DNA of 64,000 nucleotides from PoT sp049331405. GTDB lineage: Bacteria; Planctomycetota; Planctomycetia; Isosphaerales; Isosphaeraceae. Positions 8,637-17,550 of the stretch are shown piece after piece (positions within the stretch are counted from its first letter, which is position 1; every line of letters begins with the position of its first letter). The notes under the pieces were generated by a model that saw nothing but the letters and a program-made list of their open reading frames with translations, was not told where the DNA came from and searched no databases. A program made the translations under genes and the position numbers. The stretch covers positions 3,224,001-3,288,000 of the forward strand of contig NZ_CP186274.1 of NCBI RefSeq assembly GCF_049331405.1, given 5' to 3'.

Positions 8637-10865
8637 ATGTTTCGTCGCAAGACGCGGCTCGATGGGGCGTCGGGAACCATCGAAATCGTTCGAACGAAGG
8701 ACGGCGTGCCCCAGATCGAGGCCGAGGATTTGGGCGACGTCCTGTTCGGCCTGGGCTACTGCCACGGCAAGGATCGGGCCTTGCAGATGAGGCTCGTCAG
8801 GATCGTGGCGAGGGGGCGTGCGAGCGAGATCCTCGACGGTTCCCAGGAAATGCTCGATCTCGACCGCTTCCTGCATCGCCTCAACTTCTCCCGCGACGTG
8901 GCCCAGCAAGAAGCCGCCTTATCGGGCCGGTCGAAGGCACTCCTGGACCGCTACAACGATGGGGTCAATTTCGCATTCGAAACCCTGGGCATCCCCTGGG
9001 AATTGCGAATGCTCGGCGACCGCGCCCGGGGGGAGCCCTGGAGTTTTGCCGACGTCTATCTCTCGGGCAAGGTGATCGGCTACATGGCTCTCGCCGTGAG
9101 CCAGGCGGAGATCGAGCGCTGGATTTTGGAATGCCTGCGGAGCGGGGTCGGCCGAGTTCAACTCGAGGAACTGTTTCCGGGACACTTTGAGTTCCTCGAT
9201 GAGGGGCTCATCCATCAGCTCAAACTGCCCGAGGCGATCATCCCTCGCGACCTGTGGGGTCAGCCGCTCTTGCCGGCCGCGATGGCTTCCAACAACTGGG
9301 TCGTGGCCGGTTCGAAGACGAATTCGGGGAGCCCTTTCGCGTGCAATGACCCCCACCTCCAGATCAATCGCCTGCCCGCCTTCTGGTACGAGGCCGTCCT
9401 GCGATGGAAGCAGGATGGCGAGCCCCGCTATGCGGTCGGGGCCACCTTGCCGGGGACGCCGGGGGTCGTCATCGGGCGGAACCGAGATCTCGCGTGGACG
9501 GTGACTTACGGGTTCATGGATTGCGTCGACTCCTGGGTCGAGGACTGCCGCGACGGCAAGTATCGTCGGGGGGAAGAGTGGCTCCCGTTCCGGATCCGGA
9601 AGGAAACGGTCGCCCGCAAGCGTCAGGAACCGGTCGAGCTGACCTTCTACGAAAACGAGCACGGGACGCTCGAGGGGGATCCGAACGAGCCGGGATACTA
9701 CCTCGCCTCGCGCTGGTCGTGCGGCGAGGAGACGGGGGCGAGCTCGCTGGAGGGCCTGCTGGGGATCCTCACGACCGGGACCGTCGAGGAAGGGCGCGCG
9801 GTCCTGGGCAAGCTCTGCAACTCCTCCTGGAACTGGCTGCTGGCCGACCGCGCGGGGTCGATCGGCTACCAGATGGCCGGGAAGATGCCCCTGCGCAGGG
9901 ATGGGTGGACCGGGCTCATCCCGTTGAAAGGGTGGGAGCCCGAGAATGACTGGCGAGGCTTCGCCGACCTCGAGGACTTGCCCAGGGCCATGAACCCTCG
10001 CGAGGGCTTCTTCGCCACGGCCAACGACGACCTCAACGACCTCGGCCGGGTCCGACCGATCAACGCCTGCGTGGCCCCTTATCGGGCCGAGCGCATCCGC
10101 GACGTCCTCGCCGGGTCGGAACGGCTGTCGGTCGAAGATATGAAGAATCTCCAGTATGACACGCGCTCGATCCAGGCCGGCCGCTTCCTCGCGATCCTGG
10201 AGCCGCTCCTGCGGGAGCGGCGGGAGAGTCCGAATGCCCAGCTCCTGCTCGACTGGGATGGCGATTATCGGCAGGACTCGCGGGCCTGCTGGCTCTTCGA
10301 AGCGTTCTACCGGGAGCTGATCCTGGAGGTCTTCGGCGGCAAGCACGGCTACGATGCCTCCGGGCCGAGGCGGATCGGGACCCCCGTGATCGACTACCTG
10401 ATGGATCAGACGACGCTCTTCGCCGAGTTCTACGGGGCGTTCGACCGCGTCCTGCTCGCCGAGTCGTCGCTCTGGTTCGGCTCGCGCGGCCGCGCCGAGG
10501 TCTACGCGGCGGCGCTCGATCGGGTCCTGGACCGGAAGCCGAAACGCTTCGGCGCCACGAGGAAATTCTCGCTCGATCACATCTTGCTCGGAGGCAAATT
10601 CCCTCGCCTGCTCGGATTCGACCGGGGGCCGATCCCGCTCCGGGGGGGGAGGGCCACCGTCCATCAGGGCCAGATCTTCAGGAATCGCGAACGCGACCTG
10701 GTCTCCGGACCCTCGTATCGGTTCGTGACCGACCTGGCGACGGACGAGCTTTGCGCGAACCTGCCCGGTGGCGCCAGCGACCGCCGGTTCTCTCGCTGGT
10801 ACGCCAACGGGATCAAGGACTGGCTCAAGGGGCGTTACCATCGCCTCCGAGGGCCGAAGTCATGA
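8637..10865 (+). CDS. Penicillin acylase family (Ntn-hydrolase) protein
   Basis: A 742-aa member of the penicillin amidase/acyl-homoserine-lactone acylase superfamily, whose enzymes cleave amide bonds after autoproteolytic maturation. The catalytic N-terminal nucleophile is Ser218 in MASNNWVVAGSKT, followed by the conserved segment SPFACNDPHL. Self-cleavage before Ser218 would give an alpha chain of about 217 residues and a beta chain of about 525. The N-terminal part has the family's VPQIEAED..DVLFGLGYCHGKDR start. Unlike many family members it shows no signal peptide, so a cytoplasmic location is suggested. The substrate is unknown: beta-lactams, AHLs or other acyl-amides are all possible. 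It converges with the helicase operon, leaving 42 bp between stops. Confidence 0.88.
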   Translation: MFRRKTRLDGASGTIEIVRTKDGVPQIEAEDLGDVLFGLGYCHGKDRALQMRLVRIVARGRASEILDGSQEMLDLDRFLHRLNFSRDVAQQEAALSGRSKALLDRYNDGVNFAFETLGIPWELRMLGDRARGEPWSFADVYLSGKVIGYMALAVSQAEIERWILECLRSGVGRVQLEELFPGHFEFLDEGLIHQLKLPEAIIPRDLWGQPLLPAAMASNNWVVAGSKTNSGSPFACNDPHLQINRLPAFWYEAVLRWKQDGEPRYAVGATLPGTPGVVIGRNRDLAWTVTYGFMDCVDSWVEDCRDGKYRRGEEWLPFRIRKETVARKRQEPVELTFYENEHGTLEGDPNEPGYYLASRWSCGEETGASSLEGLLGILTTGTVEEGRAVLGKLCNSSWNWLLADRAGSIGYQMAGKMPLRRDGWTGLIPLKGWEPENDWRGFADLEDLPRAMNPREGFFATANDDLNDLGRVRPINACVAPYRAERIRDVLAGSERLSVEDMKNLQYDTRSIQAGRFLAILEPLLRERRESPNAQLLLDWDGDYRQDSRACWLFEAFYRELILEVFGGKHGYDASGPRRIGTPVIDYLMDQTTLFAEFYGAFDRVLLAESSLWFGSRGRAEVYAAALDRVLDRKPKRFGATRKFSLDHILLGGKFPRLLGFDRGPIPLRGGRATVHQGQIFRNRERDLVSGPSYRFVTDLATDELCANLPGGASDRRFSRWYANGIKDWLKGRYHRLRGPKS

Positions 10866-10907
10866 GCTGTCGCGATTGATGGGGTGAAAGGCTCGCGAGC
10901 GAACCGA

Positions 10908-13277
10908 TCAGCGAGAGCCCGGCTTCGGCCTGGGGCCGGGCCGGGTGCTCCTGGGAGCGAGCGAGCGGTCGAGGGGCTCGACTTCGAGCTTCGCTTGGGG
11001 ATCGGCCAGGGAGACGCCGAGCGTCCCGAGGATGGCCCGCAATCCGGGAAGGGCCTCCTCGATGATGACGATCGAGGTCGGTCCGAGCCGGTCCCCCAGG
11101 TAGTCGCGCGTCTGCGGGTGCTGGAGGAGGCCGTCGAGCAGCTCCGACGTCGGCGTGTGGAGCACAAGCGGCCGGCTCGTCGCCAGCGAGGGCGTCTTGG
11201 AGTCGGCGGCGAAGAGGAGGAGCTGGACCGCGGGCGGGACATCCGTCCCGGTCCGTCGCAGGTACCATTGCGCCAGCATGGGGCCGGTCAGGCCATGTTC
11301 CGAGGCGCGGGCGAGCGATTCGAGCGAGACGCGGAACCTCCGCCGGGGATTGGCCAGAGAATCCTTCGCGGGCTCCAGGGGCTGCTCATCGGCGAACCGC
11401 GTCAGCTCGGCGTCGACCAGGAGGTCGGACCGGCCGAGGTCGAGGGCGAGCGAGACGCCGTCGGGCTCGACCTCGACGCAGATCTCGGGGGCACGCCGAT
11501 AGTCGCGGGAGCCGGCCAGGCGGAATCTCGCGAACGGGATCGTGCTCTCGTCTTCGACCAGGAGCAGGCGATCGGTGATGACGACCGGGGGCGATGCGGC
11601 TCCCGGTGCCCAGTGTGCCAGCGCGGCGTCGAGATCCTCGCGGCATGCGAACTCGATCAGTGTCGCCGTCGCGTGGAAACTCACGCGCTCCCGGCGCCCG
11701 GCCCAGGTCCGCAAGGCCTCGGCGACGCCGGTGGGCAGGGGCCTCGAGCTATGCCTCGAGAGCCTGTCGAGGATCTCCGCCGGGGTCATCCCCCCTTCGA
11801 GCCCGATGTAGACGGATTCCGCCGTGAGCTTCAGCTCGAGGGCCGCCGCGAGCTGCGACCAGCGGGCGAACCGGCTGAAGTGGCCGATAAGCGTCGGCGT
11901 GAGCCCCTGCCGATACGCGATGATCTCGAAGTTCGGCTGCACGAACAGGAAGTGTTCGAACGAAGGCCGCGGGGGCGGGTAGGGCCCCAGCGCCAGGATG
12001 TAGCGAGCCAGGGGGGAGAGTTGGACGACCCGGCGTCCGTTCAGGTCCTCCTCCCCGGTGCGGATCAGGCCGAGCTGATAGGCGGGGCCGAGCAGGATCG
12101 CCTCGAGCGGCCCCGACTCCTGGGAATCCTGGGACCCGCGGCCTTTCCCCTTCGCCTTGGCTGGCTTGGGACGCACGGCCGACTTGATCGGGGCTTCGCC
12201 CAGGAAGCTCACGCGATCCCAGTTGGGCAGGAGGTTATAGAGGTGGGCCGCCAGGTCCTCGACGGCCACCCACTGGTCTTCGGCCAGGGTCGCGAGCCAG
12301 AGGAGGACGGGGAGCCGGATGTAAGGGATCGCCAGCCGGACCTCGCTCCCTTCCTCCTGCATCCCCCCTTGTTCGTGCCAGTTGCGGAGGCCGAGCCAGC
12401 GGATCGCCAGCATCTGCGACATGTGGATCGCGTTGTCGACCCAGTACTCGGCGTCGGCGGCGACGATCCGGTCGCTGTGCGCCTCGTCGATCAGGAGGCC
12501 GATCCCTCGGGCCATGGCGAGCCAGAAGTTCACCATGTCCGGCAGCGGCTCGATCATGTCGGCGATCGGGCCGGCGAGGACCGAGTCGTCCTCCAGCCGG
12601 TCGCGGTCTCGCTTGTAGAGCGAACCTTGCTGCGTCCGCCGCAGCGGCGCCTCCTGGACGCGCTGCCAGACCGCACCCAGGCGCAGGATGAGCTCGAGCC
12701 CGTCCGCCTCCCGGATCTGCTTGGCCGACGAACTGACGCCGGTCAGCACACCCTCGGGCCTCGTGGTCCGCACCGCGTTGACCAGGGCCGGATGCGCGAG
12801 GATATTCACCCCTTCGCCCGTCCCAGTCTCCGACTCGAGGAGCTGGGTCAGGTCCATGGGGATGCGCGGCTCGACGAACTCGAGGACGAAGACCCCGCGC
12901 GAGGTGAGGTAGCGGAGCGTCGACGGCGCGTCGACGCCGAGACACGCGAGCGAGTGGATCAGGCCGTCGAGCGGGTAGGAGGAGGTCTCGGAGATCGCGA
13001 AGAGGCTCAGGGCGATCCGAGCGTCCCAGCCTGCCTCGTTGATGAGACGCTCGGCCATCCGGGCTTCGGCCAGGCGTTCCGTGAGGAATTCGCCGAGAGC
13101 TCGGGGCTTGGTGACGCTCTCACCGATCTCCAGGATGCGCTGGATGTCCAGCAGGCGGAGCGGCTCGTAGCGCTCGAGCGCCTTCTGAAAAGCGACGATC
13201 GGCGGCAGGGCCTTGGCGGCCGGTCTCGGCGCCGAGGCTGCCCCCGTGTTGAACTGCCAGTCGTCGGCGTCGGCCAT
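10908..13277 (-). CDS. Helicase-associated protein (Helicase_C_3 / XPB N-terminal-like domain)
   Basis: A 789-aa protein without Walker motifs. At about residues 440-560 it carries the domain known from XPB N-termini and from bacterial helicase-associated proteins: FEHFLFVQPNFEIIAY, GLTPTLIGHFSRFARW, then YIGLEGGMTPAEILDRL and SSRPLPTGVAEAL. The N-terminal 350 residues are helical and winged-helix-like, and a basic Lys/Gly linker follows at about 366-385. It is the last gene of a three-gene operon with the XPB-type helicase. The same pairing is known in actinobacteria (the Rv0861c/Rv0862c arrangement). It likely acts as the helicase's DNA-binding or processivity partner in repair. The C terminus is Pro/Arg-rich. 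A GAGGG motif lies 11 nt before ATG 13277. Confidence 0.8.
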   Translation of the reverse strand: MADADDWQFNTGAASAPRPAAKALPPIVAFQKALERYEPLRLLDIQRILEIGESVTKPRALGEFLTERLAEARMAERLINEAGWDARIALSLFAISETSSYPLDGLIHSLACLGVDAPSTLRYLTSRGVFVLEFVEPRIPMDLTQLLESETGTGEGVNILAHPALVNAVRTTRPEGVLTGVSSSAKQIREADGLELILRLGAVWQRVQEAPLRRTQQGSLYKRDRDRLEDDSVLAGPIADMIEPLPDMVNFWLAMARGIGLLIDEAHSDRIVAADAEYWVDNAIHMSQMLAIRWLGLRNWHEQGGMQEEGSEVRLAIPYIRLPVLLWLATLAEDQWVAVEDLAAHLYNLLPNWDRVSFLGEAPIKSAVRPKPAKAKGKGRGSQDSQESGPLEAILLGPAYQLGLIRTGEEDLNGRRVVQLSPLARYILALGPYPPPRPSFEHFLFVQPNFEIIAYRQGLTPTLIGHFSRFARWSQLAAALELKLTAESVYIGLEGGMTPAEILDRLSRHSSRPLPTGVAEALRTWAGRRERVSFHATATLIEFACREDLDAALAHWAPGAASPPVVITDRLLLVEDESTIPFARFRLAGSRDYRRAPEICVEVEPDGVSLALDLGRSDLLVDAELTRFADEQPLEPAKDSLANPRRRFRVSLESLARASEHGLTGPMLAQWYLRRTGTDVPPAVQLLLFAADSKTPSLATSRPLVLHTPTSELLDGLLQHPQTRDYLGDRLGPTSIVIIEEALPGLRAILGTLGVSLADPQAKLEVEPLDRSLAPRSTRPGPRPKPGSR

Positions 13278-13291
13278 CGTCGCGACTACCC

Positions 13292-13516
13292 TCAGCGAAG
13301 CACGCGCGGCGTGTGTCCCATCCGACGCAACTCTTCGAGCACGCCGTCTTCCTCCTCGACGCGGACGAGCAAGACGGTATCAGATAGTCTACCTGCAATC
13401 ATCCGGGAGAGGGTTTTCCTCGCCAGAATTTCTTCGGTCAGGACGGGATCGGTCGTCCGGATCAGGGCGACCTGACGGTGAAGCTTGATCGGGATGCGAG
13501 CGGCTGGGGCTGCCAT
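13292..13516 (-). CDS. Small protein between XPB helicase and its partner
   Basis: A 74-aa basic protein encoded in the 317-bp gap between the XPB gene and the helicase-associated gene, with 77 bp before it and 14 bp after it. It is preceded by a GGAGA ribosome site about 10 nt before ATG 13516. The composition is that of a folded domain: beta-strand/helix alternation with DTVLLVRVEEEDGVLEELRRMG near the end (read in two parts, residues about 46-55 and 56-67). No known family is recognised. Its tight placement suggests it works with the helicase pair, perhaps as an adaptor. Confidence 0.7.
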   Translation of the reverse strand: MAAPAARIPIKLHRQVALIRTTDPVLTEEILARKTLSRMIAGRLSDTVLLVRVEEEDGVLEELRRMGHTPRVLR

Positions 13517-13593
13517 CGGTCGCGTTCTCTCCAGTCGGCTCGAATTCGATCAGGGCCGGAAATCCGTCGCGTCGCGGTCGTAGGGTAAGCCTC

Positions 13594-15306
13594 TTACTGA
13601 GACTTTGCCATCTCGGCCCGGGCGATCACGTCGGATTCGTCGAGGATCTCATAGTTGTACCCTTGCTCGGTCAGGAACAACTGTCGGTGATGGGCGAAGT
13701 CCATCTCGCGGGTATCGCGCGTGACGAGCGAGTAGAAGGTCGCCGGAACCTCGTCCCCCTTGGGCCGGAGGATCCGGCCCAGTCGCTGGGCTTCTTCCTG
13801 GCGGCTGCCGAACGTGCCGGAGACCTGGATCATCACGTTGGCGTCCGGCAGGTCGATCGCGAAGTTGCCCACCTTGGAGAGGATGAGCCGCTTCAAGTCG
13901 CCGCGACGGAACCGATTATACAGATCCTCGCGCTCGGAGTTCGAGGTCTGCCCCGTGATCAGCGGGAGGTCGAACCGCTCGGCGAGCCTCCGGAGCTGCT
14001 TGAGGTACTGGCCGATGATCAGGACTCGATCCTCGCTGCCTTGGTGCTGCTCGAGCAGCAACTCGACGAGGTCGTCCTTAGCCGGGTTCTCGCTCGCGAG
14101 CCGGAACTTGTCGCGCCACTCGGCGACGGCGTATTCCATCCTCGCGTCGCCGGGCAGGCCGAGCCGGACTTCATGGCACTGGGCCTCGGCGATCCAGCCC
14201 TTCGACTCGAGCACGCGCCAGGGGACGTCGAACTTCTTGGGCCCGATCAGGCTGAAGACGTCTTCCTCGCGACCATCCTCGCGCACGAGTGTCGCGGTCA
14301 GGCCTAGGCGACGTCGCGCCTGGATGTCGGCCGTGATCCGGAAAACAGGGGCGGGGAGGAGGTGGACCTCGTCGTAGATGATCAGGCCCCAGTCACGCTG
14401 ATTGAAAAGCGAGAAGTGGGGGAAATCCCCATCCTTCTTGGGGCGATAGGTGACAATCTGATAGGTGGCGAGGGTGACGGGGGCGATGCCTTTGCCGTCG
14501 GCGGTGTAGGTCGCCACCATCTCGTCGGCGAGGTCGGTCTTATCCAGGATCTCCCGACGCCACTGCTCGACCGCGGTGGTGCTCGTGGTCAGGACGAGCG
14601 TGTTCTTCTTGAGTGTGGCGAGGGCCGTCAGGCCGACGATCGTCTTGCCCGCGCCGCAGGGGAGGACGATGACGCCCGAGCCGCCTCGGACGTCGCCGCC
14701 GGCGTGGAAGGTGTCGACGGCCATCCGCTGATAGTCGCGCACCTTGAAATTGTTGCCCGAGCGGGCGATCTCGCGCAGGTCGACCTTGAGCGCGGCCCCT
14801 TCCGTGTACCCGGCGAGATCCTCGGCGGGGTAGCCGACGGAGATAAGCGCCTGCTTCAAGACGCCCCGGTGCCCGTCGTCGATCAGGAAGCTCGTCTCGT
14901 CGACGCGTTCGACGAGGTAGTCTCGAAGGCTCTTCTGCCGCGCGAGTTCCTCGAGCAGGGCACGGTCTTCGGTGACGAGCCGGAGGCGGCCGTCGATCCG
15001 ACGCAGGCTCACGCGGCCGTAGCGGCTGACGAGCTCCTTGAGGTCGGTGGCGAGGTTCGACGGCAGCGGGAACTTGCTGTACGTGCCGAGCGCATCGACC
15101 ATCGCGGCGGCGGTCATGCCGGCAGCCGCGGCGTTCCAGAGCGAGAGCGGCGTCAGGCGATACGTATGGATGTGCTCGGGACTTTTCTCCAACTCGGCGA
15201 ACGGCGCAAGTGCGTCGCGGGCTTCAGCATGCAGCGGATTATCGACTTCGAGGAGGACCGTGCGGTCGCCTTGCACGATCAGCGGATTGGCAGGGTTGTA
15301 CTGCAT
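13594..15306 (-). CDS. XPB-type DEAD/DEAH DNA repair helicase
   Basis: A superfamily 2 3'-5' DNA helicase of the XPB/ERCC3 type, about 570 aa. An N-terminal domain of about 180 residues, related to the XPB damage-recognition/Helicase_C_3 region, precedes RecA-like domain 1 with Walker A PCGAGKT (residues 216-222), the DEVH box in IIYDEVHLL (312-315), motif III GLTATLVRED (about 335-344) and RecA-like domain 2 ending in EEAQRLGRILRPKG (motif VI). The XPB-typical RED residues are present after motif III. The frame opens at TTG 15315, but ATG 15306 is the more likely start. It is the first gene of the helicase operon. Its role is presumably nucleotide-excision or double-strand repair. Confidence 0.92.
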   Translation of the reverse strand: MQYNPANPLIVQGDRTVLLEVDNPLHAEARDALAPFAELEKSPEHIHTYRLTPLSLWNAAAAGMTAAAMVDALGTYSKFPLPSNLATDLKELVSRYGRVSLRRIDGRLRLVTEDRALLEELARQKSLRDYLVERVDETSFLIDDGHRGVLKQALISVGYPAEDLAGYTEGAALKVDLREIARSGNNFKVRDYQRMAVDTFHAGGDVRGGSGVIVLPCGAGKTIVGLTALATLKKNTLVLTTSTTAVEQWRREILDKTDLADEMVATYTADGKGIAPVTLATYQIVTYRPKKDGDFPHFSLFNQRDWGLIIYDEVHLLPAPVFRITADIQARRRLGLTATLVREDGREEDVFSLIGPKKFDVPWRVLESKGWIAEAQCHEVRLGLPGDARMEYAVAEWRDKFRLASENPAKDDLVELLLEQHQGSEDRVLIIGQYLKQLRRLAERFDLPLITGQTSNSEREDLYNRFRRGDLKRLILSKVGNFAIDLPDANVMIQVSGTFGSRQEEAQRLGRILRPKGDEVPATFYSLVTRDTREMDFAHHRQLFLTEQGYNYEILDESDVIARAEMAKSQ

Positions 15307-15737
15307 GGGCTCCAAGCCGAAGAGAGTCGAGCCGGGCGGGGGACGAAGGCCCCGGCCGCATCCCGGACAATGGTAGACGCGACGGCCTGAACTCGCAAGG
15401 GCTGGTTTGGTCGGATGACCCCGGGACGTCGAGCTTCAAATCCATCAAATTCGGAGTCGAATGCCCGTACTCCATCGACCTTCCCGTGACCCTCTGCGAG
15501 TCGATCCTTCGCGTACGTTAAGATAGGGTGATTTGCGAATTTATGGAGAAATGGCAGTTGGCTGTTCGTTCACGAGCCTGTCCCCGTATCCAAATACGAG
15601 AGACGATACGCGACCGTTGGCGAACCGCGTCGGGACGTTTTCATACCGAGATGATGGAAACATTTGTAGATCGAATTGATTGAGAGTGCGTTTTCAAAGA
15701 GGTTCGCCAATGGATTCGCAGGATCCTGGCGGCGCGA
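15307..15737. other. Intergenic region upstream of the helicase operon
   Basis: About 430 bp between the helicase start and the end of the next minus-strand gene. The central part (15520-15700) is A/T-richer and is the likely promoter area of the helicase operon. No convincing -35/-10 pair, terminator or small gene was found. Confidence 0.4.
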
Positions 15738-17036
15738 TCAGGCCGACTTGCTCGGTTCGTCTTCGGAGGAGGAGAGCGGCCCGAAGACGTTGTCTCGTTC
15801 TAGCGGGAGTTGGAACCCGTCCGAGACCCGCGTCATGTAGAGCCCACGGCAGAGCCACCAGAAGAGGGCCATGGCCGCCCTGGGGCCGAAGTCGGCTTCG
15901 AGCGTCCGATAGTGGTCGCTCGTCAGATCCCAGGGCTCCCTGGTGAGCTTGCGGGCGTAGGCGAAGGCCCGTTGCTCCTCGGGAGGGAAGCCGGACCAGT
16001 CGTCGGAGGAGAGGCGTCGGGTGCGTTCGGAGACGGACTCCGCATCGAGCCCGGCCAACTCGAGGAGCATCTCGCAGTGCCCCATGCAATAGTTGCAGCG
16101 CACGCTCCGGGTTTGGACCCAGAAGAGGCTCTCTTCCAGCACGCGGTCCTGCGGGGCCTCGGCCCACATGGTGCGGGTCGCGATGCTCCAGGGGATCGCC
16201 AACTCGGGGGCATACCCCATGCATACGAGATTCCAGAGGATCCGCGTTGGTTGTGCCGCCATCGCGGGGGGCAAGTTCCCGCTGACCTGTTCCCAGGTCG
16301 GGATCGTGAGGCGAGGGGAACGATCCCGCTGAGTCTCCAGGCGAGCCTGGAGGTCCCGATGCGACAGTTCCGACCACTCCGGATCGTGATCGACGACGTT
16401 GGTCCCCGACTCGGCAAGCTCCGTGGGAGGTTGTGACGGCGGCAGCAGCGGCTGGGTCTGGAAGGCCCCCTCGGCGAAACTGACGTTGGGGAAGGGGAGT
16501 GGCCTGACTTCCTCAATGGGGATCCCTAACCCCAGCACGATCCGATCCTGGAAATTCCCGTACGCGGCCAGGAGGACCATCGCGGCGACCTGGCGGTCGC
16601 CGAATCGCTGGCGAAGGCGTTCGAAGAAGGCGTCGTCGATCGTGGAGGCGGATAGGCTCAACTGCCGGACGAACTCCGCCGGCTCGCGGTCGGCGTCCGG
16701 CCAGGAGTTTGGATTTTCGAGGTCAATGCTCAGGCCGAGACGTTCCAGGTCTCCCAGGGCGTGGGCTTCCGAATAGGCGCAACGATTCGCCCTGGCGACG
16801 GCCCATCTCAGCCTGGCCCGCAGCGCGGGATCGAGCGGGCTCTTCGTCCGGTGGGCTCGATCGAGCTCGAGCATGGCCGCGGCCGTCCTCGGCAGTTGGA
16901 TCGCGAAGGCCTTCGTCCAGTTCGGCAAAGTTTCGCCGGCCCCCGAAGCGACGGGCGGCATCGCCTTCCAGCATTCGTCATCGGTCAGGAGCGCCACCGC
17001 GACTCTTGCATCGCCAGCCATGGCCCACGCTCTCAT
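15738..17036 (-). CDS. Two-domain carboxymuconolactone decarboxylase / AhpD-like protein
   Basis: A 432-aa protein with two AhpD-like halves. The first contains ANRCAYSEAHALGDLERLG (about residues 85-103), and the second RCNYCMGHCEMLLELAGL (about residues 315-332). AhpD-type domains use a CxxC pair and a nearby histidine for peroxidase or disulfide chemistry. The second half keeps the full C-x2-C-x2-HC arrangement, while the first has Cys-Ala-Tyr-Ser, so the resolving cysteine is lost. The protein may therefore have one active and one structural half. There is no signal peptide. The start is ATG 17036, with ATG 17021 as an alternative. It is probably a single-gene unit; its substrate is unknown. 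Confidence 0.8.
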   Translation of the reverse strand: MRAWAMAGDARVAVALLTDDECWKAMPPVASGAGETLPNWTKAFAIQLPRTAAAMLELDRAHRTKSPLDPALRARLRWAVARANRCAYSEAHALGDLERLGLSIDLENPNSWPDADREPAEFVRQLSLSASTIDDAFFERLRQRFGDRQVAAMVLLAAYGNFQDRIVLGLGIPIEEVRPLPFPNVSFAEGAFQTQPLLPPSQPPTELAESGTNVVDHDPEWSELSHRDLQARLETQRDRSPRLTIPTWEQVSGNLPPAMAAQPTRILWNLVCMGYAPELAIPWSIATRTMWAEAPQDRVLEESLFWVQTRSVRCNYCMGHCEMLLELAGLDAESVSERTRRLSSDDWSGFPPEEQRAFAYARKLTREPWDLTSDHYRTLEADFGPRAAMALFWWLCRGLYMTRVSDGFQLPLERDNVFGPLSSSEDEPSKSA

Positions 17037-17480
17037 TTCGAAGCCAGGTCGAGATGGAGATTGAGCCCTGATGCTATCGCGGCCGGAGCGATCTGCTCAA
17101 GACCCCGACGAGGCCGCGAGCCGAGGTCCTTCGATTCAAGGAGGTGTGGCAAAAAGATTGATGAGAACGCGCGTGGTGTTTTGAGCCGGATTTATTCAAA
17201 GAGGAGAGGGCGAGTTGCCGTCGTATCGTCCTGGTCTCACGAATGGAGTTGTCAGGAGGCTCCAGTCCCGTTGTTGTCATGTCAATTTGTTTAAGTCTGG
17301 TCCTTCCTGCAATAAGATGGCCGCTCGGATGGATTCGAGCTCTGCGTAACAGGGCTTGTGTCCTGGTGGATTGAGGGTGTTTACGCACCAACCCTCGCCA
17401 GGGACATGAGCCCATCTCTTTCGATGTAAACATGGCGAATCGCCGGCGAATACAGCACTCGGGATGCTCCCTGAAATGGA
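17037..17480. other. Intergenic region
   Basis: About 440 bp, A/T-richer than the flanking genes, upstream of the AhpD-like gene and downstream of the kinase gene on the minus strand. No coding frame with host codon bias was found. It ends at the kinase terminator. Confidence 0.4.
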
Positions 17481-17505
17481 AAAGCCCGCTGTTACAGCGG
17501 GCTTT
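17481..17505 (-). terminator. Rho-independent terminator of the Ser/Thr kinase gene
   Basis: A perfect 11-bp stem (AAAGCCCGCTG / CAGCGGGCTTT) with a 3-nt loop lies 45 bp after the kinase stop. On the minus strand the stem ends in CTTTTCC, a short U-rich tail. Confidence 0.75.
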
Positions 17506-17550
17506 GAATCCGACGGACGATGGTGGAGCAGGAGGCTTCACCGCAGGGCC

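Noticed and set aside
8637..10865. Assignment of the acylase as a beta-lactam or quorum-quenching enzyme
   Set aside because: The sequence identifies the superfamily only; the substrate cannot be read from it.
10884..13475. Long plus-strand frame (863 aa) opposite the helicase-associated gene
   Set aside because: It is the complement of a real gene with Arg/Gly/Pro-rich composition and no domain; the minus-strand frame has recognised blocks and a ribosome site.
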